In this document: positions 8,619 through 18,852 of the stretch, piece by piece | Position numbering within the stretch: position 1 is the stretch's first letter | Layout of the letters: each line of letters opens with the position of its first letter | Assembly (NCBI RefSeq): GCF_900112975.1 | Contig: NZ_FONQ01000007.1 | Span: forward strand, 1-64,000 | Length of the DNA stretch: 64,000 nucleotides | Source: Flavobacterium xueshanense | Lineage (GTDB): Bacteria; Bacteroidota; Bacteroidia; Flavobacteriales; Flavobacteriaceae | Direction: 5' to 3' | The notes under the pieces: model-generated | The model's database searches: none | What the model was told of the DNA's origin: nothing | Seen by the model: the letters and a program-made list of their open reading frames with translations, nothing else | Program-made: the position numbers and the translations under genes

Positions 8619-10526
8619 ATGAGTAAAGTTATCTCGCATTCCCTTTTTACCGATTTTGATATTGATTTATTTAAAGCTGGAAAACATTTCTGCCTTTACG
8701 AAAAATTAGGTGCACATCTTATAACGATTGACGGAGTGAATGGTGTTTATTTTGCCGTTTGGGCACCAACAGCGCATTCCGTTTCTGTTGTTGGGGAATT
8801 TAATTTTTGGACACAAGGCGAGCATCTTTTAGAAGTTCGTTGGGATTCTTCCGGTATTTGGGAAGGATTTATTCCAAATGTAGAAAAAGGAACCACCTAT
8901 AAATATAAAATACAATCCAATAATGGTGGAATTATTACTGAGAAAGCCGACCCGTTTGCTTTTTATTGTGAGAAACCACCGCATACAGCATCAGTAGTTT
9001 GGGATTTAGAGTATAAATGGAAAGATGCTAGCTGGATGGAAACCCGTCAAAATCATAATGGTTTAGACAAACCTTATTCAGTGTATGAAGTACATTTAGG
9101 CTCGTGGAAACGTCACACAGATGAAAATCGGTTTTTAACTTATCTCGAATTTGCCGAAGATTTAGTAAACTATGTGAAAGAAACTGGATTTACTCATGTA
9201 GAGTTCATGCCAATAATGGAGTATCCTTACGATCCGTCTTGGGGATACCAATTAGTGGGATATTTTGCGCCAACTTCCCGTTTTGGGAATCCGCAGGAAT
9301 TCATGCATTTGGTAGATAAATTGCATGAAGCCGGGATTGGAGTAATTCTGGATTGGGTTCCTTCCCATTTTCCTGACGATGCTCATGGTTTAGGATTTTT
9401 TGACGGATCGAATCTTTTTGAACATCCAGATCGTAAAAAAGGATATCATCCTGATTGGAAAAGTTTAGTGTTCAATTATGGACGAAACGAAGTTCGTTCG
9501 TTCTTAATCAGTAATGCGTTATTTTGGTTGCAACATTATCATGCTGATGCGCTTCGCGTTGATGCTGTCGCGTCGATGTTGTATTTGGATTATTCCAGAA
9601 ATGATGGCGAATGGGAACCTAATATTTACGGTGGAAGAGAAAATCTAGATACTATCAGTTTCCTGAAAGAATTCAACGAAGCCGTTTATTCTAATTTTGA
9701 AGGCGTACAAACTATTGCCGAAGAAAGTACTTCGTTCCCAATGGTTTCGAGACCAACATCTATAGGTGGTTTGGGTTTTGGAATGAAATGGATGATGGGT
9801 TGGATGCACGATACTTTGGAATATTTTCAAAAAGACACGGTATACAGAAAGTACCATCAAAATGATTTGACTTTCTCGATGACCTATACTTTTTCGGAAA
9901 ATTTTATGTTACCGCTTTCGCATGACGAAGTGGTGTACGGAAAAAAATCCATAGCAGGAAGAATGCCAGGAGATGAATGGCAAAAATTCGCGAATTTAAG
10001 ATTACTGTATGGTTATATGTTTATGCATCCCGGAACAAAATTATTGTTTATGGGAAGTGAATTTGGACAAATCAGCGAATGGAATTTTTCAGAAAGTTTA
10101 GACTGGCATTTGTTACAATATCCGTTTCATGCCGGCGTCAAAAAATTGATTACGGACTTGAATAAACTCTACAAAACACAACCTGCATTACACGAAAAAC
10201 AATTCAGTTCTGAAGGTTTTGAATGGATTAATTACTCCGATCATCAAAATGCTGTGATGTTTTTCATTCGAAAAGGAAATGATCCAAAAGACGATGTAAT
10301 TGTAGTTTGTAATTTCACTCAAGTGGTGCGCTCTGATTATCGAATTGGTTTACCTAAAAAAGGTAAATTGACCGAAATTTTTAATAGTGATGCTTCAAAT
10401 TATGGAGGAAGCGGAGTTTCTAACTCTAAAAAAATAGCAATCGAGGCTATGCCTTATGATGGAAGAGATTATTCTACTAAGTTACTTTTACCTCCTTTGA
10501 GTGTGATTGTATTTAAAATTTCATAA
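8619..10526 (+). CDS. glgB: 1,4-alpha-glucan branching enzyme (GH13)
   Basis: Introduces alpha-1,6 branches into glycogen. The 635 residues hold an N-terminal CBM48-type beta-sandwich (about 35-125), a GH13 barrel and a C-terminal beta domain. Catalytic residues are visible: nucleophile Asp315 in DALRVDAVAS, acid/base Glu368 in TIAEEST, and Asp436 in PLSHDEVVYGKKS. HLGSWKR and EFMPIMEYPYDPSWGYQ are characteristic of branching enzymes. Third gene of the glycogen operon. A 13-bp perfect hairpin follows it. Confidence 0.96.
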   Translation: MSKVISHSLFTDFDIDLFKAGKHFCLYEKLGAHLITIDGVNGVYFAVWAPTAHSVSVVGEFNFWTQGEHLLEVRWDSSGIWEGFIPNVEKGTTYKYKIQSNNGGIITEKADPFAFYCEKPPHTASVVWDLEYKWKDASWMETRQNHNGLDKPYSVYEVHLGSWKRHTDENRFLTYLEFAEDLVNYVKETGFTHVEFMPIMEYPYDPSWGYQLVGYFAPTSRFGNPQEFMHLVDKLHEAGIGVILDWVPSHFPDDAHGLGFFDGSNLFEHPDRKKGYHPDWKSLVFNYGRNEVRSFLISNALFWLQHYHADALRVDAVASMLYLDYSRNDGEWEPNIYGGRENLDTISFLKEFNEAVYSNFEGVQTIAEESTSFPMVSRPTSIGGLGFGMKWMMGWMHDTLEYFQKDTVYRKYHQNDLTFSMTYTFSENFMLPLSHDEVVYGKKSIAGRMPGDEWQKFANLRLLYGYMFMHPGTKLLFMGSEFGQISEWNFSESLDWHLLQYPFHAGVKKLITDLNKLYKTQPALHEKQFSSEGFEWINYSDHQNAVMFFIRKGNDPKDDVIVVCNFTQVVRSDYRIGLPKKGKLTEIFNSDASNYGGSGVSNSKKIAIEAMPYDGRDYSTKLLLPPLSVIVFKIS

Positions 10527-10561
10527 GCGAAAAAATTCCTTTTTTTTAAAATAAGTATTAT

Positions 10562-10592
10562 TAATGGTTTTCATTTATAATGAAAACCATTA
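10562..10592. terminator. Hairpin after glgB
   Basis: TAATGGTTTTCAT and ATGAAAACCATTA form a perfect 13-bp stem with a five-base loop. There is no T-run after it on the plus strand, so it may be a weak terminator or an RNA-stabilising structure between glgB and the alpha-glucosidase gene. Confidence 0.5.
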
Positions 10593-10723
10593 GTATATAT
10601 TGCTGATTGTTAATTTGAAAAAAACTACAACGTTTTCGTTAATAAACATCAGATCTACATAAGCTTAAAAGTATTTTTGTATTTTTGGAAACCAAAAATT
10701 GATTAGAATTAATACCATAAAAC

Positions 10724-13123
10724 ATGATTACAAATACAGAATTAGAATACAAAGGAGATTTATATCCCACAAAAATAGTTTCTTTTGAACATGAGGTAGA
10801 TTCCATATGTTTTCACACTGAAAATAGTGTCATATTAAAAGTAACGGTATTAAGAGACAGTTTAATCCGATTTAGATTTACCACAAAAGGATATTTCAGT
10901 AATGATTTTTCTTATGCAATTGATAAAAGTCATTCTCATGGATATAATTTTCTTGAGGTTTCTGAAGTGGAAGAGTATTATCAGATAAAAACAAGTAAAG
11001 TAAAATGCAGAATTCAAAAAATAGATATGAGATTGTCTATTTATGATTTGGAGGATAATATTATTTTAGAGGATGAATTGGGGTTCCATTGGGAAGAAAG
11101 CTATGAATACGGTGGGAATATCGTAAAAATGAGTAAGGCTTCAAAAGATGGGGAATGTTTTTATGGACTTGGGGATAAAGCAACGCAACTGAATTTGAAA
11201 GGAAAGAGACTGGAGAATTTTGCTACAGATCAATATGCTTTTCAAAAAGATCAGGAACCATTATATAAAGTTGTTCCATTTTACATTGGACTACAAAACA
11301 AGCAGTCGTACGGTATATTCTTTGATAATACGTTCAGAACTTATTTTGATTTTTGTCACGAAAGAAGAAACGTAACCAGTTATTGGGCAGAAGGCGGAGA
11401 AATGAATTACTATTTCATTTATGGACCACAAATGCAAGATGTAGTTACCACTTATACTGATTTGACTGGAAAACCTGAATTACCGCCACTTTGGGCACTG
11501 GGATATCATCAATGTAAATGGAGTTATTATCCAGAAAGTAATTTAAAAGAAGTTGCTGCCAAATTTAGAGAGTTGAAGATTCCGTGCGATGCGTTGTATT
11601 TGGATATTGATTATATGGAAGGTTTTCGATGTTTTACTTGGAACAAAGAATATTTTCCAGATCCAAAGAGAATGGTGGCTGAATTAGCAGAAGATGGTTT
11701 CAAAACAGTTGTAATTATTGATCCAGGAATAAAAATAGACAAAGAATATGCCGTATATAAAGAAGCTTTAGAAAAAGATTATTTCTGTAAAAGAGCTGAC
11801 GGTCCATACATGAAAGGTAAAGTTTGGCCAGGAGAATGTAATTTTCCGGATTATACAAACCCTGCAGTACGAGAATGGTGGGCTGGACTATTTAAAGAAT
11901 TAATTTCGGAGATTGGAGTAAAAGGAGTGTGGAATGACATGAATGAACCCGCAGTAATGGAGGTTCCTAATAAAACATTTCCTATGGACGTACGCCATGA
12001 TTACGATGGAAATCCTTGTAGTCATAGAAAAGCACATAATATTTATGGTACTCAAATGGCCAGAGCCACCTACCACGGTGTAAAACGATTTGCTTATCCA
12101 AAAAGACCCTTTGTAATCACAAGATCAGCATACGCCGGAGCACAACGCTACACGTCTTCATGGACAGGAGATAATGTTGCCACTTGGGAGCATTTATGGA
12201 TTGCAAATATTCAAGTGCAACGAATGTCAATTTCCGGGATGGGTTTCACAGGCTCAGATATCGGTGGATTTGCTGAACAACCTTCCGGAGAATTATACGC
12301 TCGATGGATTCAATTGGGTGTTTTCCATCCTTTTTGCAGAACGCATTCGTCAGGAGATCACGGAGATCAAGAACCATGGGCTTTTGATGAAGAAGTAATT
12401 GATATTACCAGAAAATTTGTCAATTTGAGGTATCAATTATTGCCCTATTTATATACTATGTTTTGGCAATACATTGAGGAAGGAATTCCTATGTTGAAAC
12501 CATTAGTGTATTACGATCAAGAAGATATTCAGACGCACTACAGAAATGATGAATTTGTTTTTGGAAATCAAATATTAGTTTGTCCAATTTTAGAACCAAA
12601 TGCTTTGGGCAGAAGAATGTATATTCCTCGTGGAAACTGGTATAATTATTGGACCAACGAAAAAGTAAAAGGAGGAAAAGAAATTTGGGTAGACACTAAA
12701 TTTGATCAAATTCCAATTTTTGTAAAAGCGGGAGCAATTATCCCTAAATATCCTGTTCAACAGTATGTTGGAGAATTAGAATTTGATGAGTTAACGCTAG
12801 ATGTTTATTATAAAGAAGGAAAAGAAAAATCAGTAGTTTATGAAGATGCCCAAGATGGTTATGATTATAAAAAAGGACGTTACAGCTTTTTATCATTTCA
12901 AGCCACAGGTAAAGAGAAAGAGCTGATTATTCAGTTGCATAAAGAAGGGAAATACGAGACGAATTATACAAAATATAAAATAAATCTAATTGGTTTGCCA
13001 TTTAAAGTCAAAATGATCGAAATTGATAATGTAGAAGTATCATTTGATAGAAATACTTTAGAAAATGAAAGTTACTTAATTGTTGATAAAGGATTTACGG
13101 CATTTCATATTACAGGAGAATAA
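10724..13123 (+). CDS. Alpha-glucosidase, glycoside hydrolase family 31
   Basis: Releases glucose from the ends of alpha-glucans or oligosaccharides. The 799 residues lack a signal peptide, so it is probably cytoplasmic. GH31 signatures are KGVWNDMNEPAVM with nucleophile Asp405 and SSWTGDNVATWEHL with acid/base Asp483; FYGLGDKATQLN in the N-terminal beta domain and CRTHSSGDHGDQEPW near residue 540 fit the family. It lies 197 bases after glgB on the same strand with a hairpin and possible promoter between them, so it may be partly independent of the operon. Its job is likely recycling of glucan produced by GlgA and GlgB. Confidence 0.93.
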   Translation: MITNTELEYKGDLYPTKIVSFEHEVDSICFHTENSVILKVTVLRDSLIRFRFTTKGYFSNDFSYAIDKSHSHGYNFLEVSEVEEYYQIKTSKVKCRIQKIDMRLSIYDLEDNIILEDELGFHWEESYEYGGNIVKMSKASKDGECFYGLGDKATQLNLKGKRLENFATDQYAFQKDQEPLYKVVPFYIGLQNKQSYGIFFDNTFRTYFDFCHERRNVTSYWAEGGEMNYYFIYGPQMQDVVTTYTDLTGKPELPPLWALGYHQCKWSYYPESNLKEVAAKFRELKIPCDALYLDIDYMEGFRCFTWNKEYFPDPKRMVAELAEDGFKTVVIIDPGIKIDKEYAVYKEALEKDYFCKRADGPYMKGKVWPGECNFPDYTNPAVREWWAGLFKELISEIGVKGVWNDMNEPAVMEVPNKTFPMDVRHDYDGNPCSHRKAHNIYGTQMARATYHGVKRFAYPKRPFVITRSAYAGAQRYTSSWTGDNVATWEHLWIANIQVQRMSISGMGFTGSDIGGFAEQPSGELYARWIQLGVFHPFCRTHSSGDHGDQEPWAFDEEVIDITRKFVNLRYQLLPYLYTMFWQYIEEGIPMLKPLVYYDQEDIQTHYRNDEFVFGNQILVCPILEPNALGRRMYIPRGNWYNYWTNEKVKGGKEIWVDTKFDQIPIFVKAGAIIPKYPVQQYVGELEFDELTLDVYYKEGKEKSVVYEDAQDGYDYKKGRYSFLSFQATGKEKELIIQLHKEGKYETNYTKYKINLIGLPFKVKMIEIDNVEVSFDRNTLENESYLIVDKGFTAFHITGE

Positions 13124-13211
13124 CAAAAAAGATGATACTTTTACATTTAATTATATAAATTTAAATGTGTATAACAATTGTATTTTTGATAAATATATAA
13201 AATCTAAAATT

Positions 13212-14027
13212 ATGAAAAAGCATTTAATAGCAGGGATTTTTGCAGTAGGATTAGTTTATTCTTGTGCAACGAATCCTATAACAGGAAAGAAAAGTTTAAA
13301 TTTTGTTTCTAACAGTGCGTTGTTTCCAACCTCTTTTCAACAATATGGTACTTTCTTAAAGGAAAATAAAGTAATTACCGGAACTGCTGATGCCAGAAAA
13401 GTTGAAACAGTTGGGTTGCGAATTAAAGCTGCTGCTGAAAAGTATTTAACCTATTTGGGGCAATCGCAATATTTACAGGATTACCGTTGGGAATATAAAT
13501 TAATTGACAATAAAGAAGTGAATGCATGGTGTATGCCAGGTGGAAAAATTGTTGTTTATTCAGGAATTTTGCCAATCACTAAAGACGATTCAGGTTTAGC
13601 TACTGTAATTGGACATGAAGTTTCTCATGCATTGGCAAATCATGGAGCGCAACGTATGAGTGCTGCGCAATTGCAACAATTAGGAGCGGTAGGAGTCGCT
13701 GTTGCAACAGGTGGAAAAAGCGCTGAAAACCAACAAATCTGGCAACAAGCTTATGGTGTAACTACGCAATATGGAGCAATGCTTCCTTTTAGCAGAAATC
13801 ACGAAACGGAAGCGGATAAAATTGGTCTTACTTTAATGGCAATTGCAGGATATAATCCAGAACAATCTATTACCTTCTGGCAAAGAATGTCTGCGCAATC
13901 AGCCGGACAAGCACCACCAGAATTTATGAGTACACACCCGTCTGACGCTACAAGAATTGCAAACTTAAATGCATTAATTCCTGAAGCAAAAGCTTTAGCG
14001 GCTAAGGTTGGTATCACTAGAAGATAA
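13212..14027 (+). CDS. M48 family metalloprotease lipoprotein
   Basis: A zinc protease, probably anchored in the envelope. I start it at 13212 because MKKHLIAGIFAVGLVYSC is a lipoprotein signal with Cys18; a longer frame upstream runs back into the glucosidase gene. Of 271 residues, HEVSH gives zinc ligands His135 and His139 with catalytic Glu136, and HETEADKIGL provides the third ligand (Glu200). The family resembles LoiP/BepA-type proteases that handle envelope proteins. It ends in a good terminator. Confidence 0.92.
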   Translation: MKKHLIAGIFAVGLVYSCATNPITGKKSLNFVSNSALFPTSFQQYGTFLKENKVITGTADARKVETVGLRIKAAAEKYLTYLGQSQYLQDYRWEYKLIDNKEVNAWCMPGGKIVVYSGILPITKDDSGLATVIGHEVSHALANHGAQRMSAAQLQQLGAVGVAVATGGKSAENQQIWQQAYGVTTQYGAMLPFSRNHETEADKIGLTLMAIAGYNPEQSITFWQRMSAQSAGQAPPEFMSTHPSDATRIANLNALIPEAKALAAKVGITRR

Positions 14028-14058
14028 TATTTTAAAATTATTACATTTTTTAATATTT

Positions 14059-14098
14059 AAAAGGGCTATTCTCAAAAGGGGATAGCCCTTTTTTTAAT
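14059..14098 (+). terminator. Terminator after the M48 protease gene
   Basis: AAAAGGGCTAT and ATAGCCCTTTT pair around TCTCAAAAGGGG, followed by a run of T. It lies about 30 bases after the stop codon. Confidence 0.85.
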
Positions 14099-14216
14099 TG
14101 TTTTTTTTTCAAGCGAATGATTAATAGTAGTTAATGATTTGTTAATGTCGAATTATTTAAATTTTGAAAAATTCTAAGCAAAAAATAAATAAATTCGCAT
14201 CATAAAAAAATTAATC

Positions 14217-15545
14217 ATGGCAGATTTACAAAAAGGAAGCACCAAATTATTAAACGCTTGGGCTTTTTATGATTGGGCAAATTCAGTTTATACGCTTACC
14301 ATCGCATCTGCCGTATTTCCAATTTTTTACGAGGCTTTATTTTCGGAACGAGATCATTATATTGATGTTTTCGGTTTGCATCTGAAAAATTCAGCTTTAA
14401 TTAGTTTTGTAACCGCTTTTGCATTTTTATTGGTCGCTATTATTTCGCCATTATTATCTGGTATTGCTGATTATGTGGGGGATAAAAAATCATTTATGAA
14501 GTTCTTTTGTTATTTGGGAGCATTGTCTTGTATGGGATTATATTGGTTCAATCTGGAAAATATATACATTGGATTGGCATTTTATTTTTTTGGATTGATT
14601 GGATATTGGGGAAGTTTGGTTTTTTATAATTCCTATTTGCCTGATATAGCTTATGTGGAGCAACAAGATAAAATTAGTGCCAAAGGATATTCCTTAGGAT
14701 ACATTGGAAGTGTGATTTTATTGATTATCAATCTAGCGATGATTATGAAACCTAAACTTTTTGGAATCACAGGAACTGATGGAGAAGCAGCGATGAAAGC
14801 CATGCGATATTCCTTTGTAATGGTAGGTGTGTGGTGGATTATATTTAGTCAATACACGTATTATTTTTTACCAAAAGGCAATAAAAACGCCAATCGTAAA
14901 GTAACGCACCATGTTGTTTTTAATGGTTTTAAAGAGCTAAAAAAAGTATGGTTTTTATTAAAAGAAAACATTGCGTTAAAACGATATTTAGGAAGTTTCT
15001 TTGTTTCGAGTATGGCCGTACAAACAGTAATGCTTGTTGCCACTTACTTTGGCGCACAGGAAATTGCTTGGTCTTCAAAAGCCGAAAGTACTACGGGTTT
15101 AATTATTTGTATTTTAATCATTCAATTAGTGGCTGTTCTTGGGGCCATAATAACCTCAAGAGTTTCAGGAAAATTCGGAAATATTCCCACTTTAATTGGG
15201 ATCAATTTTATTTGGGCAGTATTTTGTGCACTTGCATTTTTTATTACTTTGCCCATACATTTTTATGTGATGGCATCTATTGCAGGTCTAGTGATGGGAG
15301 GGATTCAGGCGTTATCCCGCTCCACTTATTCAAAATTATTACCAGAAACGCAGGATACCGCTTCTTTTTTTAGTTTTTATGATGTTGCTGAAAAAATTGG
15401 AATTGTAATAGGCATGTTAGTGTATGGAATTATTGACCAAATTACCGGCAGCCCAAGACTTGCCATCGTGTTTTTGGGAGTATTCTTTGTTGTGGCTGTT
15501 GTTTTGTTGAGAAGAGTTCCAAAAAAAGGTGTCCTAAAGAAATAG
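14217..15545 (+). CDS. MFS transporter, UMF1 (Atg22-like) family
   Basis: A 442-residue inner-membrane protein with about 12 hydrophobic segments. NAWAFYDWANSVYTLTIASA at the N-terminus and GIQALSRSTYSKLLPE near residue 360 are hallmarks of the UMF1/Atg22-like branch of the major facilitator superfamily. The substrate is unknown; amino-acid export has been suggested for the yeast relative. A TAAATTCG sequence about 20 bases before the start resembles a Bacteroidota -7 box. Its terminator overlaps the stop codon. Confidence 0.88.
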   Translation: MADLQKGSTKLLNAWAFYDWANSVYTLTIASAVFPIFYEALFSERDHYIDVFGLHLKNSALISFVTAFAFLLVAIISPLLSGIADYVGDKKSFMKFFCYLGALSCMGLYWFNLENIYIGLAFYFFGLIGYWGSLVFYNSYLPDIAYVEQQDKISAKGYSLGYIGSVILLIINLAMIMKPKLFGITGTDGEAAMKAMRYSFVMVGVWWIIFSQYTYYFLPKGNKNANRKVTHHVVFNGFKELKKVWFLLKENIALKRYLGSFFVSSMAVQTVMLVATYFGAQEIAWSSKAESTTGLIICILIIQLVAVLGAIITSRVSGKFGNIPTLIGINFIWAVFCALAFFITLPIHFYVMASIAGLVMGGIQALSRSTYSKLLPETQDTASFFSFYDVAEKIGIVIGMLVYGIIDQITGSPRLAIVFLGVFFVVAVVLLRRVPKKGVLKK

Positions 15546-15560
15546 AACACCTTTACTTTA
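15525..15560. terminator. Terminator overlapping the MFS stop codon
   Basis: AAAGGTGT and ACACCTTT form a stem around CCTAAAGAAATAGA. The stop codon is inside the hairpin. It lies between convergent genes and may act in both directions. Confidence 0.65.
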
Positions 15561-15576
15561 AAAGAATATTGTCGAG

Positions 15577-15855
15577 TTAAGACTTAGAGATGGTACTGGA
15601 ACCATTCATTTTTATATCTTTTTTCTTAGGATCACCTTTATATTCAACATCTCCCGAGCCCGAAACTCTGGCATTAAGACTTTCACTGTAGAAAACTGTA
15701 CTGTCTCCTAAACCAGAAACTGTAATTTTTGCGTTTTTAGTTTTAAAATCACAATCAACATTAGCATTGTAATCCTTTAAATCACTGCTAAAATTGACGG
15801 TTCTCCCAGCTATTATCATATCACCCGAATCACTTAAGTAAGCATCAAAAAATGC
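15577..15855 (-). pseudogene. 3' fragment of a GIN-domain (DUF2807) adhesin-like gene
   Basis: About 90 residues of minus-strand coding sequence with repeated short beta-strand motifs: LSDSGDMIIAG, ITVSGLGDSTVFYSESL and ARVSGSGDVEYKGDP. The recurring GSGD motif is typical of DUF2807 proteins, which normally have a signal peptide and 200 or more residues. Here the frame opens at a stop near 15855 and there is no signal sequence upstream; 15860-16305 shows no further similarity. It is best read as the surviving end of a truncated gene, although a short start at 15819 would give an 80-residue protein. Confidence 0.55.
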
Positions 15856-15859
15856 TCAA

Positions 15860-16253
15860 TTGTTTTATTTGGTTGTTGTTTGTTGTATCTAAAATCAGCG
15901 GTCAAACGTATTAAAAATTGAACCATATAAAAACATAGAATTAATTTAATTTTTTGATTAAAAACTATTCTGAAAAGTCGAAATTTAGCTGATATTGAAA
16001 AAAAGCCAATACTTTTTTTTCTATTGTGAATTCAAATTACAATCAAAATTTATTTTTACAGGAATAAAAACTATTTTTCTATGAGGTTTAAATCTTTATT
16101 TATTTTGATGCTTTTGTTGTGTCTAAAATATCACTTTCTGATGAAAAATAGGATAAAGATAGTTTCTTTTGGCACAAAGATTGACTCATTCACCGTTATG
16201 CAGATAATGAAGATTAAACATTGCTTTTATCTAAAAAGAATATTTTGAAACCT
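15860..16253. other. Gene-poor gap between GIN fragment and lon
   Basis: AT-rich sequence with no convincing gene, RNA or repeat. A short plus-strand frame at 16081-16245 begins with a hydrophobic MRFKSLFILMLLLCLKYHF but has no recognisable continuation, so I do not call it. Confidence 0.4.
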
Positions 16254-16261
16254 TATATTTG
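16254..16261 (+). promoter_or_regulatory. Candidate -7 box for lon
   Basis: TATATTTG matches the Bacteroidota TAnnTTTG -7 consensus 45 bases before the lon start. No TTTG -33 box is found at the usual 19-21 base spacing. Confidence 0.4.
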
Positions 16262-16305
16262 CTTAAAGAATGAATTTTTTAATGACAAAAAGACTTAAAT
16301 AATAT

Positions 16306-18756
16306 ATGTCAAATCATAAAATACTTACTATTGACAATCTGTCACTTCAGGAATTTGATTCGGAAGCAGATTTAATTCCACTTTTGACTCCCGAGGATGA
16401 GGAGGAAATGAATAATGAGGCATTACCGGAATTATTGGCCATTTTACCTTTGCGAAATATGGTTTTATTTCCCGGAGTTGTGATACCAATTACTGCGGGA
16501 CGCGATAAATCAATAAAACTGATTAATGATGCTAATGCCGCTGGAAAAACTATTGGAGTTGTCGCTCAAATCAATGAGGAAGATGAAGATCCAACCAAAG
16601 ATGATATTCATAAAATAGGTACTGTAGCCCGTATTTTGCGTGTGCTTAAAATGCCTGATGGGAATGTAACCGTAATTCTTCAAGGTAAAAAACGTTTCGA
16701 AATTGATTCTGTTATTAATGAAACGCCTTATATTACAGCGAAAATTAAGGAAGTTCCTGAAAAAAGACCTAAGAAAAATGATACTGAATTTGTAGCGATT
16801 CTGGATTCAATCAAAGAATTAGCCATTCAGATTATCAAAGAAAGTCCAAATATTCCTAGTGAAGCTACTTTTGCTATTAAGAATATTGAAAGCCAATCGT
16901 TTTTAGTCAATTTTGTGACTTCTAATATGAATTTATCGGTTAAAGAGAAACAAGATTTATTAGCTATTAATGAATTGAAAGAAAGAGCATTAGAGACACT
17001 TCGTTATATGAATATTGAGTTGCAAAAACTTGAATTAAAAAACGACATTCAATCTAAAGTTCGTTTTGATTTAGACCAACAACAACGTGAATATTTCCTC
17101 CATCAACAAATGAAAACCATCCAGGAAGAATTGGGTGGCGTTTCTCAGGACGAAGAAATGGACGAAATGTTGCAGAAGTCTTTGACCAAAAAATGGGATG
17201 AGAAAACCAAAAAACATTTTGAAAAAGAATTGTCTAAAATGCGCCGCATGAATCCGCAAGCGCCAGATTTTGGAATTCAAAGAAACTATTTAGAGTTATT
17301 CTTAGAATTGCCTTGGAATGAATATTCTAAAGATAAATTCGATTTAAAAAGAGCACAGAAAATATTGGATAGAGATCATTTTGGTCTTGAAGATGTTAAG
17401 AAAAGAATGATAGAACATTTAGCAGTTTTAAAATTGCGAAATGATATGAAGTCTCCAATTATTTGTTTGACAGGACCTCCGGGAGTTGGAAAAACGTCTA
17501 TCGGGCGTTCTATTGCAGAAGCATTGGGTCGAAAATATGTTCGAATTTCGCTCGGTGGTTTACGTGATGAGGCGGAGATTCGAGGACACAGAAAAACCTA
17601 CATCGGTGCCATGCCAGGGCGAATTATTCAAAGTTTAAAAAAAGCAGGAACATCAAATCCGGTTTTTGTTTTGGATGAAATTGATAAGTTATCAAATAGT
17701 AATCAAGGAGATCCATCGTCAGCATTACTGGAAGTTTTAGATCCAGAGCAAAACAATTCGTTTTATGATAACTTCCTTGAAATGGGATATGATTTATCGA
17801 AAGTGATGTTTATTGCGACTTCAAATAATATGGCTGCGATTCAGCCAGCGTTGAAAGACAGAATGGAAATTATCAAAATGTCAGGTTATACGATTGAAGA
17901 AAAAGTAGAAATTGCGCGTCAGCATTTGTTTCCAAGACAATTGAAAGAACATGGTATGACTACGAAAGATTTGACTATTGGTAAAAAACAATTGGAGAAA
18001 ATTGTCGAAGGATACACACGTGAATCGGGCGTTCGTGGTTTAGAAGCCAAAATTGCTCAAGTAATCCGTAACGCAGCAAAATCTGTTGCAATGGAAGAAG
18101 AGTATAATAAAAAAGTGACGGACGAAGATATCATAAAAACGCTTGGGGTACCAAGATTAGAAAGAGATAAATACGAGAACAATGATGTTGCTGGTGTGGT
18201 AACTGGTTTGGCTTGGACTTCTGTTGGTGGTGACATTCTGTTTATAGAATCGTTGCTTTCTCCAGGAAAAGGCACCATGACCATAACTGGAAATTTAGGA
18301 ACGGTCATGAAAGAATCTGCAACCATTGCTTTAGAATATATTAAGGCAAATGCGAAACTTTTGGGGCTGGATTCAGAGATACTATCTAAATATAATATTC
18401 ACTTACACGTTCCTGAAGGAGCTACTCCAAAAGACGGTCCAAGTGCCGGAATTGCAATGTTAACTTCATTAGTTTCGTTGTTTACACAAAAACGAGTGAA
18501 GAAAAATATGGCTATGACAGGAGAGATCACGTTGCGTGGAAAAGTGTTGCCAGTAGGCGGAATTAAAGAAAAAATTCTTGCAGCCAAAAGAGCCAATATT
18601 AAAGAAATCATTTTGTGTCATGAAAACAAAAGTGATATTGATGAAATAAAACCAGAATATCTAGAAGGACTTTCTTTTCATTATGTGAAAGAAATGAGCG
18701 AAGTATTAAAATTTGCTTTAACCGATCAGAAAGTTAAAAATGCAAAGGATTTGTAA
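16306..18756 (+). CDS. lon: ATP-dependent protease Lon
   Basis: Degrades misfolded and regulatory proteins in the cytoplasm. The 816 residues show an N-terminal substrate-binding domain (about 40-240), a coiled region, an AAA+ ATPase with Walker A GPPGVGKT at 390-397 and Walker B VFVLDEIDK, and the Lon protease domain with catalytic Ser713 in DGPSAG and Lys756 in the GGIKEKILAAKRA region. Length is normal. porQ and cmk follow on the same strand, an arrangement I recall as common in flavobacteria. Confidence 0.98.
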   Translation: MSNHKILTIDNLSLQEFDSEADLIPLLTPEDEEEMNNEALPELLAILPLRNMVLFPGVVIPITAGRDKSIKLINDANAAGKTIGVVAQINEEDEDPTKDDIHKIGTVARILRVLKMPDGNVTVILQGKKRFEIDSVINETPYITAKIKEVPEKRPKKNDTEFVAILDSIKELAIQIIKESPNIPSEATFAIKNIESQSFLVNFVTSNMNLSVKEKQDLLAINELKERALETLRYMNIELQKLELKNDIQSKVRFDLDQQQREYFLHQQMKTIQEELGGVSQDEEMDEMLQKSLTKKWDEKTKKHFEKELSKMRRMNPQAPDFGIQRNYLELFLELPWNEYSKDKFDLKRAQKILDRDHFGLEDVKKRMIEHLAVLKLRNDMKSPIICLTGPPGVGKTSIGRSIAEALGRKYVRISLGGLRDEAEIRGHRKTYIGAMPGRIIQSLKKAGTSNPVFVLDEIDKLSNSNQGDPSSALLEVLDPEQNNSFYDNFLEMGYDLSKVMFIATSNNMAAIQPALKDRMEIIKMSGYTIEEKVEIARQHLFPRQLKEHGMTTKDLTIGKKQLEKIVEGYTRESGVRGLEAKIAQVIRNAAKSVAMEEEYNKKVTDEDIIKTLGVPRLERDKYENNDVAGVVTGLAWTSVGGDILFIESLLSPGKGTMTITGNLGTVMKESATIALEYIKANAKLLGLDSEILSKYNIHLHVPEGATPKDGPSAGIAMLTSLVSLFTQKRVKKNMAMTGEITLRGKVLPVGGIKEKILAAKRANIKEIILCHENKSDIDEIKPEYLEGLSFHYVKEMSEVLKFALTDQKVKNAKDL

Positions 18757-18852
18757 TCAATACAACCTGTAAATGTTAAAAATCCAACTTCCAAAACTTG
18801 ATTTTCAAGAGATGGAATTTGGATTTTTTATTTGCGATTACGAGTTTCAAAG

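Noticed and set aside
16081-16245. 54-codon plus-strand frame with a hydrophobic start upstream of lon
   Set aside because: The hydrophobic start is not followed by a plausible cleavage site or recognisable protein; likely a chance frame.
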